From: an uncultured Campylobacter sp.
GTDB taxonomy: Bacteria > Campylobacterota > Campylobacteria > Campylobacterales > Campylobacteraceae
Length of the DNA: 23,506 bases
Direction of reading: 5' to 3'
NCBI RefSeq assembly: GCF_938045535.1
Contig: NZ_CALIMQ010000020.1
Coordinates: forward strand, 1-23,506
The notes beneath the pieces are model-generated. The model was not told where the DNA came from. It did not search any database and was given only the letters and a program-made list of their open reading frames with translations. This document shows positions 15,765-23,060 of the stretch, in pieces. Each line of letters opens with the position of its first letter. Within the stretch, counting starts at the first letter, position 1. The translations under genes and the position numbers were made by a program.

Positions 15765-16182
15765 CACAACCCTCCTTTTGCTCGCCCCTAAATTTCGGTT
15801 TTAAAAATTTCACGCCGCCGCTCTTGCCGCAGGCTTTGAAATTCTTACCTCGCGATCTTAAAATTTCATCGCTTGCGATTGCCGCGCCGCAACTTTTGCA
15901 CGCTAAGAAGGCGCGATAAAATTCGTCGCGACGGGATCTGAGATTTAAAGAGCCGAGATTAAAATTTAAAGCGGGGCTTTGTTTTGCCGTAAAATTTAGA
16001 GGCGCATTTTGTTCGGATCTGAAATTTAAAGCGCGGGTGCATTTGGGCTTGGAATTTAAAGCGGCGGTGCGTTTAAAATTTAAGGCCGCGCTCGTTGCGG
16101 CATTAAAATTTAAAGCCGCTGCGCGTTCGGATTTGAAATTTAAGATTGCGCCCCGTTTTGGACGGCTTGCCGCGCGGATCAT
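15748..16182 (-). CDS. Small repeat-containing protein with CxxC motif, unrecognised
   Basis: 144-aa frame in the slot where C. jejuni has an unrelated (HAD-type) gene between lysA and pheA. It is probably translated: its ATG overlaps the lysA stop as ATGA, and its end overlaps pheA, whose ribosome site encodes its KEG codons. Residues about 12-82 are a degenerate decapeptide repeat around (A/P)LNF(K/N/R/T), seen eight times, encoded by a 30-bp DNA repeat. The C-terminal 60 residues differ: RRDEFYRAFLACKSCGAAI, then C118 and C139, so C95/C98/C118/C139 could bind zinc. It is very basic, without a signal peptide. It might instead be a decayed gene filled by repeat expansion. I know no family for it. 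Confidence 0.5.
   Translation of the reverse strand: MIRAASRPKRGAILNFKSERAAALNFNAATSAALNFKRTAALNSKPKCTRALNFRSEQNAPLNFTAKQSPALNFNLGSLNLRSRRDEFYRAFLACKSCGAAIASDEILRSRGKNFKACGKSGGVKFLKPKFRGEQKEGCDAKYR
15941..16165 (-). repeat. Degenerate 30-bp in-frame tandem repeat (about 8 units)
   Basis: The word AAATTTAAAGC or a variant recurs at 15941, 15962, 15992, 16022, 16052, 16076, 16106 and 16136. Spacings are 21, 30, 30, 30, 24, 30 and 30 bases, all multiples of three, so the frame of the small ORF is kept and each unit encodes xALNFKxxxx. Spacer parts differ strongly between units. Confidence 0.8.
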
Positions 16183-17492
16183 ACGAAATCCTTTTCTAGC
16201 GCGATTAGATCATCAAAGCTCTCGCGCTTTCTAATTAGGCGGTCTTGTCCGTCGTAAACCGCGACTTCGGCGGCGCGGCAGCGGGTGTTGTAGTTGCTCG
16301 ACATCGAAAAACCGTAGGCGCCGGCGCTTTTGATCGCGAGCAGATCGCCGCTTTGCAGGCTAGGCAGGCTAACGCCTTTGGCCAAAAAGTCGCCGCTTTC
16401 GCAGATCGGGCCCACGACGTCGCAGAGGCTCACTGCGGCTAAATTTATACCGCCCAAAATTTTTTCATCCACACACGAGCAATTTGTTTGATCCGAGCTT
16501 GTACGGCCTAAATTTACTTCGCTCGCGCCGGATTCGTCTAAATTTATACCCCCCGAAACGCTAACGATCTCGATGGCGTGGTGCGCGCCGTAGAGGCTCG
16601 GACGTATGAGATCGTTCATCGCGCCGTCGACGATAACGAAGCGCTTGCCGCAGTTTTGTTTTTCGTAAAGCACGCGGGTAAGAAATACCCCCGCAGCCCC
16701 CGCGATGAAACGCCCCGGCTCGCACACGATCGTGACATCTAGCTCGCTTAGGCTGCGCAAGATCCCCTGCGCGTAGTCGTAGAGCACGATCTGCTTTTCA
16801 TCCTCGTAGCGGATGCCGATGCCGCCGCCCACGTCGAAAAATTTTATATCGATCTCAAGGGCTCGCAGCTCGCGCAACAGATCGCTTACGATCTTTGCCG
16901 CGTCGCAGATCGGAGAAATGTCCGTAAGCTGGCTGCCGATGTGAAAGTGGATACCGACGGGATTTAAAAATTTGCTCTTTTTGGCGTAGATATACATCTT
17001 GCGCGCGGTCTCGATGCTGACGCCGAATTTGTTCTCATTTAGCCCCGTGGAGATGTAGGGGTGGGTCTTGGCATCGACGTTCGGATTTACGCGGATGCTG
17101 ATACGAGCGGGCTTATTTAGCTTTTGCGCGATCCGCTCCAGGCGCAGCATCTCAGCTTCGCTTTCTAAATTTATCAGCAAGATATCCGACTTTAGCGCAA
17201 ATTCTAGCTCGCTATCTTGCTTGCCGACGCCAGAGAATATGATCTTATAGCTCTTTGCGCCGATATACAGAGCGCGGCGCAGCTCGCCGATGCTGACGCA
17301 ATCAAAGCCGCTGCCCAGATCCGATAGAAATTTTAAAATGCTTAAATTAGAGCTTGCCTTGATCGCGAAGCAGACGAGCGACTTGCGCGCTGCGAAGGCC
17401 TCTTTGAGCGCTATGAAATTCTTTTGTATCTCGTTAAAATCGTAAACGTATAAAGGGGTGCCGTATTTGCGGGCTAAGCTTGAATAATCCAT
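16179..17492 (-). CDS. lysA: Diaminopimelate decarboxylase
   Basis: PLP enzyme of the alanine-racemase-like (fold III) class that decarboxylates meso-diaminopimelate to lysine. Visible: GTPLYVYD (11-18), the PLP lysine K45 in FAIKASSN, RVNPNVD (134-140), HFHIGSQ (182-188), GGGIG (222-226), CEPGRF (257-262) and the active-site GPICESGDF (361-369). At 437 aa it is about 35 residues longer than I expect for Campylobacter LysA; the excess is an insert at about residues 314-350, flanked by two copies of GGINL, placed between the strand ending HHAIEIVS and the CESGD loop. GGTGGAAA precedes the ATG. The stop overlaps the small ORF start (ATGA). All catalytic residues remain, so it should be active. 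Confidence 0.95.
   Translation of the reverse strand: MDYSSLARKYGTPLYVYDFNEIQKNFIALKEAFAARKSLVCFAIKASSNLSILKFLSDLGSGFDCVSIGELRRALYIGAKSYKIIFSGVGKQDSELEFALKSDILLINLESEAEMLRLERIAQKLNKPARISIRVNPNVDAKTHPYISTGLNENKFGVSIETARKMYIYAKKSKFLNPVGIHFHIGSQLTDISPICDAAKIVSDLLRELRALEIDIKFFDVGGGIGIRYEDEKQIVLYDYAQGILRSLSELDVTIVCEPGRFIAGAAGVFLTRVLYEKQNCGKRFVIVDGAMNDLIRPSLYGAHHAIEIVSVSGGINLDESGASEVNLGRTSSDQTNCSCVDEKILGGINLAAVSLCDVVGPICESGDFLAKGVSLPSLQSGDLLAIKSAGAYGFSMSSNYNTRCRAAEVAVYDGQDRLIRKRESFDDLIALEKDFV
16439..16550 (-). repeat. Direct repeats bounding the LysA insert
   Basis: CTAAATTTATACC occurs at 16439-16451 and again at 16538-16550, exactly 99 bases (33 codons) apart. Each copy encodes GGINL on the - strand. 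A further CTAAATTTA lies between them at 16508. The arrangement looks like an in-frame duplication or insertion that kept the frame. Confidence 0.75.
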
Positions 17493-17519
17493 AGAATTTC
17501 CACCGATAAATTTTGCGCC

Positions 17520-17525
17520 ATTCTA
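17520..17525 (-). promoter_or_regulatory. Possible internal -10 element before lysA
   Basis: TAGAAT on the - strand about 28 bases before the lysA ATG, in the 45-base gap after lptG, the largest gap within the rplY-dxs unit. No -35 box is evident. Confidence 0.25.
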
Positions 17526-17537
17526 ACAAATCAAGGC

Positions 17538-18584
17538 TTAACGATGCTTAAAAACTAAAAATGCTGCAAAGCCTAATAGCGCTGTTATGGGCACGATAAT
17601 GCCAAGTTCTGGGATGATGACGCCGTTGAGAGAAAACCTAATCAACACAAAAAGCACTCCCCAAGCGCATAGCGTAGCGATAAAAAATCCAAAGCTTAGC
17701 AGCGCAAGATTAAAAAACCGTCCCGTAACGGGCAGATAATAATACAGAACCAATACTGCCAAAGGCGCAAATAACGGAAAAAATATCATATTATAAAGGC
17801 TTGCTTTTATGGTGGAGATATTCACGCCTTGATGCGAAAATGTGCGGATCGAACGCAAAGCATCCCTGATCGAATATACATTACTCGTATCATAAACGCT
17901 TGCAATTGAGCTTGGATCAAAGCCCTTAAGCGCCTCGCTCTGCGCGCCAAGCTTACTTTTTAATCCACTTCCTCCAAGTTTAAGCTGCGCTGGTAAAGTA
18001 GTGGTATTTACGTCGCGCAGATGCCAAATTTTACCTGCGTATTCGCCAGAGCTTGCATGCGAGCGTGAAGCAACGGAGTTATCACCCACATCAAAGATCG
18101 TTATATCATTTGCGTTTTTGCCGTTTAGAGCTTTGATGTAGATATATTTACCCTCAAATTTCAAAAACATATCTCCCCCCGTAGGCGATAAATCGGTTAA
18201 ATTCTTTTGAAATTTTAATGCGTATGCAAACGGGGTGGAATTTAAAGCTATAAAGCCTGCAGTAATCGCAAGTGCGATCAAAAATGGAGGGATTATCAGA
18301 GCGTTTTTGCTAACCCCAAGCGCATAAAAGCTCACCAGCTCGTTGCTTCTAATCATATTAAACATCATTAAAATCAGCGCGAAAATGAGGCTTAGCGGCA
18401 GCGTGTAGCTAAGCGCGACTGCAGCCGTTAGGGCGATATACAAAAGAGCGGTATTCGCGCTTGAAGGAAAATCTTTGAGATTGGTAAGCACATCGATGCC
18501 TACATAAAAGCACTCAAGAGCTATTAGCAGGATAAAAAAATACTTCAGATAGGAAAGAGCCGCGTATTTTACGTATAACTTCAC
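17538..18584 (-). CDS. LptF/LptG-family lipopolysaccharide export permease
   Basis: Inner-membrane protein of the YjgP/YjgQ family, part of the LptB2FG complex that extracts lipopolysaccharide for transport to the outer membrane. The 348-aa chain has the family layout: three membrane helices in the N-terminal third (about 10-30, 45-75, 95-115, including SLIFALILMMFNMIRSNELVSFYALGVS, a typical coupling-helix region), a periplasmic beta-rich domain (about 125-260) and three C-terminal helices (about 265-345). It starts with GTG at 18584, overlapping the pth stop by 4 bases (GTGA). The same order, pth then this gene then lysA, is found in C. jejuni (Cj0313). LptG is more likely than LptF on synteny, but I leave the symbol open. 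Confidence 0.85.
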   Translation of the reverse strand: MKLYVKYAALSYLKYFFILLIALECFYVGIDVLTNLKDFPSSANTALLYIALTAAVALSYTLPLSLIFALILMMFNMIRSNELVSFYALGVSKNALIIPPFLIALAITAGFIALNSTPFAYALKFQKNLTDLSPTGGDMFLKFEGKYIYIKALNGKNANDITIFDVGDNSVASRSHASSGEYAGKIWHLRDVNTTTLPAQLKLGGSGLKSKLGAQSEALKGFDPSSIASVYDTSNVYSIRDALRSIRTFSHQGVNISTIKASLYNMIFFPLFAPLAVLVLYYYLPVTGRFFNLALLSFGFFIATLCAWGVLFVLIRFSLNGVIIPELGIIVPITALLGFAAFLVFKHR

Positions 18585-19138
18585 GCCCTAGCCTTTTTAA
18601 TCGTAAATTTTTGCGCGATCTGCTCTATATCCGAGCAAATGAGCTCCTCTACTGCGCGCGCGACATAGGGTAAAATTTCGCTCAGCTTCTCGCGCTCGCT
18701 TTCGTTAAAATTTCCGAGCACGAAATTTGCCGCGTCCTGCCCCTGCTGTTTTTTACCCACGCCGATACGCACGCGCTCGTAATCCGCGCCGATTAGCGCG
18801 TCGATCGATTTGATCCCGTTGTGCCCGCCGCTACTGCCTCCTTTTTTAAATTTAACGGCGCCCAGATCCAAATCTATATCGTCGTGCACCACGATGATGC
18901 GCTCGGGCTTATAAAAATCATTCACTGCCTTTACGGAGTTGCCGCTTAAGTTCATAAAAGTTTGGGGCTTTAAAAGAAGCAGCGAGCCCTTTTTAAAAAG
19001 CTCGCCTTGGAATTTAGACGAGCCGAGCTCGCTAAAGCCGCCCGTCTTTAAAATTTCGTCGATTAGCATAAAACCGACGTTGTGTCTGGTGTCTGCGTAT
19101 TTCTGAGCAGGATTCCCAAGTCCTGCGATCAGTATCAT
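18581..19138 (-). CDS. pth: Peptidyl-tRNA hydrolase
   Basis: Cytoplasmic enzyme that frees tRNA from prematurely released peptidyl-tRNA. The 185 aa match the bacterial family: GLGNPAQKYADTRHNVGF with catalytic His19, the FMNLSG strand (about 61-66), VVHDDIDLDLG with the catalytic Asp, and KKGGSSGGHNGIKSI with GADYERVRIGVGK. It begins 8 bases after rplY stops and ends by overlapping the lptG GTG. The rplY-pth pair is widespread, linking a ribosomal protein with translation recycling. Confidence 0.97.
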   Translation of the reverse strand: MILIAGLGNPAQKYADTRHNVGFMLIDEILKTGGFSELGSSKFQGELFKKGSLLLLKPQTFMNLSGNSVKAVNDFYKPERIIVVHDDIDLDLGAVKFKKGGSSGGHNGIKSIDALIGADYERVRIGVGKKQQGQDAANFVLGNFNESEREKLSEILPYVARAVEELICSDIEQIAQKFTIKKARA

Positions 19139-19146
19139 AGGCGCCC

Positions 19147-19683
19147 CTATTTAGCCGAAGTAACTCCGACTACCGCTACTGAGCCGTCTAGGATGATGCT
19201 GACGCCCGCTTTTACCGGAATGTCACGGATCAAAAGCGAATCGCCTACGTCAAGATCGGTTACATCCAGCGTAAAACCGTTTGGTAGATCTTTGCCGGCG
19301 CATTTTACGGCGATACGGCGCTTGGATTGCACCAAAATACCTTTATTTTTTAGCCCTTTAGCGACGCCAGTTACCTTAACCGGCACTAAATATTTGCTTA
19401 CGACGTCATCCTGAACTACGCGCAAATCTACGTGAGTTAGGGTATTTGTGACGGGGTGTTTTTGGTATTCTTGCACTATAACGCGATATGTCTTACCGCC
19501 CATGCTAACCTCGAAGGGAAGATCTTCTTTTGCGCGCATAGCCTTGATAAAGTCGTTTACCTTAAACGCTGCGTTAATATTTTCAAATCCTTTCGCATAA
19601 ATATTAGCGATTAGATAACCATCTCGTTTTAGGGATTTTGAAGCCCTTTTACCGATACTATCTCTAACGATACCTTCTAACAT
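19147..19683 (-). CDS. rplY: 50S ribosomal protein L25 (CTC form)
   Basis: 5S rRNA-binding ribosomal protein, general-stress CTC type. The 178 aa include the L25 domain (about 1-90: RDSIGKRASKSLKRDGYLIANIY, TNTLTHVDLRVV) and a C-terminal beta domain (about 95-175: VPVKVTGVAKGLKNKGIL, DVTDLDVGDSLLIRDIPV). The length is normal for the two-domain form. The ATG has AAAGGAAA upstream and a good promoter further up, making it the first gene of the long unit that ends with dxs. Confidence 0.96.
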   Translation of the reverse strand: MLEGIVRDSIGKRASKSLKRDGYLIANIYAKGFENINAAFKVNDFIKAMRAKEDLPFEVSMGGKTYRVIVQEYQKHPVTNTLTHVDLRVVQDDVVSKYLVPVKVTGVAKGLKNKGILVQSKRRIAVKCAGKDLPNGFTLDVTDLDVGDSLLIRDIPVKAGVSIILDGSVAVVGVTSAK

Positions 19684-19713
19684 TAGGTTTCCTTTGTGAA
19701 AAAATAAAGCGTG

Positions 19714-19719
19714 ATAATA
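19714..19719 (-). promoter_or_regulatory. Promoter (-10) for the rplY-to-dxs unit
   Basis: TATTAT in the context TTAGCTATTATCACG on the - strand, about 31 bases before the rplY ATG, with an AT-rich upstream stretch. The intergenic gap of 249 bases and the lack of larger gaps downstream make it the likely main promoter of the eight-gene unit. Confidence 0.5.
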
Positions 19720-19853
19720 GCTAAATGTTGCTTTAAATCTATTTAAGCGCCACGATGAAATTTAGAAGTAAAATCGCACGGAATTTAGCCGATTAAAATT
19801 TACGCTAAATCCTGCAAGTCACGGCATATTTGTACACAATGAGACAAACGAAT

Positions 19854-19887
19854 AGAATTCTGCCTGCGCGGCAGCAGGCAGAATTCT
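19854..19887 (-). terminator. Strong hairpin after pilT, probable terminator
   Basis: Perfect 14-bp inverted repeat: AGAATTCTGCCTGC (19854-19867) and its complement (19874-19887) around a 6-base loop. It lies 46 bases past the PilT-type gene stop on the - strand and upstream of the rplY promoter. A short T-rich stretch (ATTCGTTTGT) follows on the - strand. It separates the serB-tal-pilT unit from rplY. Confidence 0.6.
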
Positions 19888-19932
19888 TTAAAATTTCAAA
19901 TTGAAAGAATTTAGAATTTTAAAATTTATGGC

Positions 19933-21153
19933 TCAGCGAATCTCTTTTAGCTGCACAACTTCGCCTGCAAGCATCTCCTCGGCGCTCTCTCCCGATTCTG
20001 CAGCCAAATCCCTTTTTTTGGCAAGATCGACGTTTTTGATCTGTAGATCAAGGTCGTTTCGCTTAGAGGCCTTATCCAGCGCCTCCTCACGGGTGATGAC
20101 GCCGTCTCTGTAAAGATCGAGCAGGTGCTGATCGAAGGTCTGCATGCCGTAGGTGTTGCGACCGTCGGCAATCGCGTCTGGAATTTCATCGTCACGCGCA
20201 TCAAGTATCATATCCTTAATACGGGTGTTTTTGCGTAGAATTTCAACGACGGCTACGCGCTTGCCCTCGATAGTACGAGCAAGGCGCTGAGAGATGACCG
20301 CCTCTAGGACGGACGCTAGCGTCATTCGGATACGCTCCTGCTCAGCCTGCTCAAACATCGCGATGATTCGGTTTACCGTCTCTTTTGCGTCAATAGTGTG
20401 CACCGTCGAAAACACTAAGTGGCCCGTTTCCGCGGCGTGAAGTGCGGTCTCGATCGTTTCTAAATCGCGCATCTCGCCCACGAATATTACGTCCGGGTCC
20501 TCTCTCAGCGCGGCGCGAAGCGAATCTGCGAAGTTGTTGCAGTCCTCGCCGATAGCGCGCTGATTGATGATGCATTTATCGTCTTTAAATACGAACTCGA
20601 CGGGATCCTCGATCGTAACGACATGGCTGGTTCTTTGCCTATTTATGCGATTTATCATACTTGCGATAGTGGTCGTCTTTCCGCTTCCCGTAGGTCCCGT
20701 AAGTAGCACGACGCCGCGCATAGCCGTGTCGCAAATATCTTTGATCGAGGGCGGCAAACCCAGCTCGTCAATCTCTGGAATTTTAACGGGGATCGTTCGG
20801 AAAACCGCGCTAATACCGTCGATTTGAAAGAAAATATTAACGCGGAAGCGATAATCTTCGTTTAGCTTGTAGGTAAAATCCACGCTCTTTCTCTCGATGA
20901 GCTCCGGAAAGCGCGTAATGAGCAGCTCTTTGGCTAGCGTCATCGCATCCTCTTTTAAAAAAGGCGTCTTGCTAAATTTTACTAGCTCGCCGTGGATGCG
21001 CCCTCTGATAACCGCGCCCGATTTTATATGAAGGTCGCTACCGCCATTTTGGATCAAAAATTCCAGATATTTATTTAGCCTATCTCGCTGCTTAAAATCC
21101 AGCGTAGAAGCGTCAACTTGATACTGCGAATAATCTATAGAACCCGCCATCAT
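19933..21153 (-). CDS. pilT: PilT-type twitching/secretion ATPase
   Basis: Hexameric ATPase of the GspE/PilT family that powers pilus retraction. Visible: N-terminal PAS-like part with GGSDLHI (37-43) and GRIHGELVKF, Walker A GPTGSGKT (153-160), the Asp box VVTIEDPVEF (178-187), Walker B DPDVIFVGEMRD (219-230) with the PilT-type GEMRD, and the His box HLVFSTVHT (245-253). ASVLEAVISQRLAR is also PilT-like. It has 406 aa, longer than classical PilT, because of an N-terminal extension and a charged C-terminal tail rich in Lys, Asp and Glu. Two ATGs (21153, 21150) are possible; the second has better spacing from AGGAG and joins the tal stop as TGATG. No other pilus gene is nearby, so its partner machine is unknown. 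Confidence 0.87.
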   Translation of the reverse strand: MMAGSIDYSQYQVDASTLDFKQRDRLNKYLEFLIQNGGSDLHIKSGAVIRGRIHGELVKFSKTPFLKEDAMTLAKELLITRFPELIERKSVDFTYKLNEDYRFRVNIFFQIDGISAVFRTIPVKIPEIDELGLPPSIKDICDTAMRGVVLLTGPTGSGKTTTIASMINRINRQRTSHVVTIEDPVEFVFKDDKCIINQRAIGEDCNNFADSLRAALREDPDVIFVGEMRDLETIETALHAAETGHLVFSTVHTIDAKETVNRIIAMFEQAEQERIRMTLASVLEAVISQRLARTIEGKRVAVVEILRKNTRIKDMILDARDDEIPDAIADGRNTYGMQTFDQHLLDLYRDGVITREEALDKASKRNDLDLQIKNVDLAKKRDLAAESGESAEEMLAGEVVQLKEIR

Positions 21154-22157
21154 TTCTCCTTTTTAAGTGTTTTTATTATCTCTTTAAATGCTTCTTCAAA
21201 GGCCACCAGTCCGTCATCCAGCAGCTTTTTATACGCCTTTTTCATATCGATCTTCGCATCCGCTACTCGGGCAAAAAAATGCTCTATCTCTTCATCGCTC
21301 GGCGGCATTTTAGGCTTTTGATCGCCGCTTATAAAAGCCTCTATCGTCTCAAGCGGCGCGGTATTTACGCAGCCCGGATACATTAGCTCGCTGACGTAGT
21401 AGTCCTTCGGCAGATCATCTCCTTTTACGCCTGTGCTCGCAAACAGCGGCTTTACGTAGTTTAAATTTTCTTTAGCGATGACATTGTAGCATTTTGAAGC
21501 GTTCATCGTGCTGATTTTGCCGGTAGGAAGGCCTGCCGCGGCCATTTTTTCATCCAGCAGCCTATCGAAGCGGCTAACGAAGATGCTAATTACGGTTTTT
21601 GGTAAATTTGCTTTCGGGAAGTAGCGGCGAAAGCCCGCGATCCCCTCTTTTATAGCCTCGATACATTTTACGGTCTGTTCGGGCGAAAAAACTAAGGTCG
21701 CGTTTACACTGATCCCCTTTTTTAGTAGATCGCGCATCGCTTCGTAGCCCGCCTTGGTTGCGGGGATTTTTATCATTACGTTTGGCATGCCGATCGTGCC
21801 GTATAGGTGTTTGCCCTCGCGATACATCGCCTCGGCGTCGTCTGCGAAATACGGATCGACCTCGATACTCACAAAGCCGTCATCGCCGTTAATAAAATTT
21901 TTAAGCAGGCTCTCCGCCGCGCTTCTGATGTCCGCGGTGGCTAAAATTTCATACAGCTTTTTAGGCTCTTTTTTTCTAAATTCCTCTTTAGCCGAGTCGT
22001 ATGCAGAGGAGATTAGGATCGCGTTTTTAAAGATTGCGGGATTGGAAGTCGCGCCGTTAATTATCCCTTTTTTGATCAGCTCGTCGAAATCTTTATCGAT
22101 AAAATCGCGCTCCAAAAAGTCGCACCAAAGGCTGAAATTTAGGGCTTTATCATACAT
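21150..22157 (-). CDS. tal: Transaldolase
   Basis: Transfers a dihydroxyacetone unit between sugar phosphates in the non-oxidative pentose phosphate pathway. The 335-aa protein belongs to the longer transaldolase subfamily (the TalB-like type found in Campylobacter and actinobacteria): NGATSNPAIFKNAI (34-47), EVDPYFADD (99-107), the Schiff-base lysine K130 in NVMIKIPATKAG, and VNATLVFS followed by VSRFDRLLD. AAGGAG precedes the start inside the serB 3' end (8-base overlap), and the stop overlaps the next gene. The tal-serB pair is also adjacent in C. jejuni. Confidence 0.94.
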   Translation of the reverse strand: MYDKALNFSLWCDFLERDFIDKDFDELIKKGIINGATSNPAIFKNAILISSAYDSAKEEFRKKEPKKLYEILATADIRSAAESLLKNFINGDDGFVSIEVDPYFADDAEAMYREGKHLYGTIGMPNVMIKIPATKAGYEAMRDLLKKGISVNATLVFSPEQTVKCIEAIKEGIAGFRRYFPKANLPKTVISIFVSRFDRLLDEKMAAAGLPTGKISTMNASKCYNVIAKENLNYVKPLFASTGVKGDDLPKDYYVSELMYPGCVNTAPLETIEAFISGDQKPKMPPSDEEIEHFFARVADAKIDMKKAYKKLLDDGLVAFEEAFKEIIKTLKKEK

Positions 22158-22773
22158 ATTTCATAATCTCCTTCAAATCCTTTTTTTCAATGCAGACGCT
22201 CGCCTCGCTTTTTAAAATTTCATTCGCGCAAAAAGCAATTTTAAGTCCCGCCTCGCGAAACATCGAAACGTCGTTCGCGCCGTCTCCCACGCACATTACT
22301 TCACTTGCGCTTAGGCCCATCAGCGATTTAAGCTGCGCAAGCAGCGCGCCTTTTGAGTAGCCAAACATCATCTCGCCGCCGAAAAGTCCGGTTAAAATTC
22401 CGTTTTTTTCATGCAGATAGTTTGCAAAGCTCGCGTCAAAGCCTAGTTTTTTCTGCGCGGCGTCGGTGGCAAGATGAAATCCGCCGCTAAAGACGATCAC
22501 CTTTATGCCTTTATTTTTCAGATACGCGATGATCTCGCTAGCGCCGCAAACGAAAGGCAGGCTTTCCGCGATAGCTTTAGCATCGCTAAGCTTCATCCCC
22601 TTTATCAGCGCCACGCGCTCGCTAAGACTCTCGAAAAAATCAAGCTCGCCCGCCATCGCGCGCTTCGTAATTTCGCTAACTTGTCGCTGCGTGCCCATTT
22701 TAGCGGCGAAAAAACCTATCGTCTCGCCGTCCATCAGCGTAGAATCAAAGTCGAAAACACAAAGCTTTATCAT
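22150..22773 (-). CDS. serB: Phosphoserine phosphatase
   Basis: HAD-family phosphatase for the last step of serine synthesis, acting on the product of SerC. In the 207 aa: motif I DFDSTLMDGET with nucleophile D8 and acid D10, motif II FSGGFH (95-100), a Lys in KGALLAQLK for motif III, and GDGANDVSMF (163-172) as motif IV. No ACT domain is present, as usual for the short form. GAGGATATTT sits before the ATG and a perfect TATAAT further up, so it heads the serB-tal-pilT unit. In C. jejuni the gene upstream is cheW; here it is a metallophosphoesterase remnant. Confidence 0.94.
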   Translation of the reverse strand: MIKLCVFDFDSTLMDGETIGFFAAKMGTQRQVSEITKRAMAGELDFFESLSERVALIKGMKLSDAKAIAESLPFVCGASEIIAYLKNKGIKVIVFSGGFHLATDAAQKKLGFDASFANYLHEKNGILTGLFGGEMMFGYSKGALLAQLKSLMGLSASEVMCVGDGANDVSMFREAGLKIAFCANEILKSEASVCIEKKDLKEIMKYV

Positions 22774-22797
22774 AAATATCCTCGCAAAAATTTAGGA

Positions 22798-22803
22798 ATT
22801 ATA
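22798..22803 (-). promoter_or_regulatory. Promoter (-10) for serB-tal-pilT
   Basis: Perfect TATAAT on the - strand in the context TTAGCTATAATTCC, 25 bases before the serB ATG. It overlaps nothing but the gap after the preceding remnant's stop. The TTAGCTAT context is shared with the rplY promoter. Confidence 0.55.
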
Positions 22804-22804
22804 G

Positions 22805-23056
22805 CTAATTTAAGTTTAAGTTTTTTGGAATTAGCATAAATTTTTCGCTTTTTGAGACCTCGTAAATTTTGCTCCTAACCCCGAACGAGCATAAATTTAT
22901 ATATTTTTTTTCGCCAAAATATAAAATTTCATCTTGATGATAGTGCCCTTCGATGATTAAATTTGCCGTATAAAAATCGATCTTCGGCGCGATTATATCC
23001 TTAAAATCCAGCATTTTTCTGTAGAGGTTTTTCCCCTCCTGCGATTTTAAGATCAT
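22805..23056 (-). pseudogene. Metallophosphoesterase, C-terminal part only (N-terminus lost at junction)
   Basis: The 83 residues from the ATG at 23056 read as the C-terminal third of a calcineurin-like (LpxH-type) phosphoesterase: DFYTANLIIEGHYHQDEIL followed by EKKYINLCSFGVRSKIYEV, where GHYHQ would supply late metal ligands. The frame continues upstream of the ATG to about 23107, where the pglX-like sequence has already begun, so the N-terminal domain carrying the DxH, GD and GNH motifs is missing. Such proteins are usually over 200 aa. The ATG has no good ribosome site and is probably an internal Met. This is a truncated gene, or an assembly break, rather than a small complete gene. Confidence 0.6.
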
Positions 23057-23060
23057 CTTT

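Noticed and set aside
15941..16165. CRISPR array
   Set aside because: The 30-base spacing comes from a degenerate repeat inside a coding frame; repeats are too short and variable, spacers are not of uniform length, and no cas gene is near.
23025..23060. Start of the pglX-like gene at the first open codon
   Set aside because: There is no ATG, GTG or TTG with a ribosome site, and these bases are the reverse reading of the phosphoesterase gene; similarity begins near 23061.
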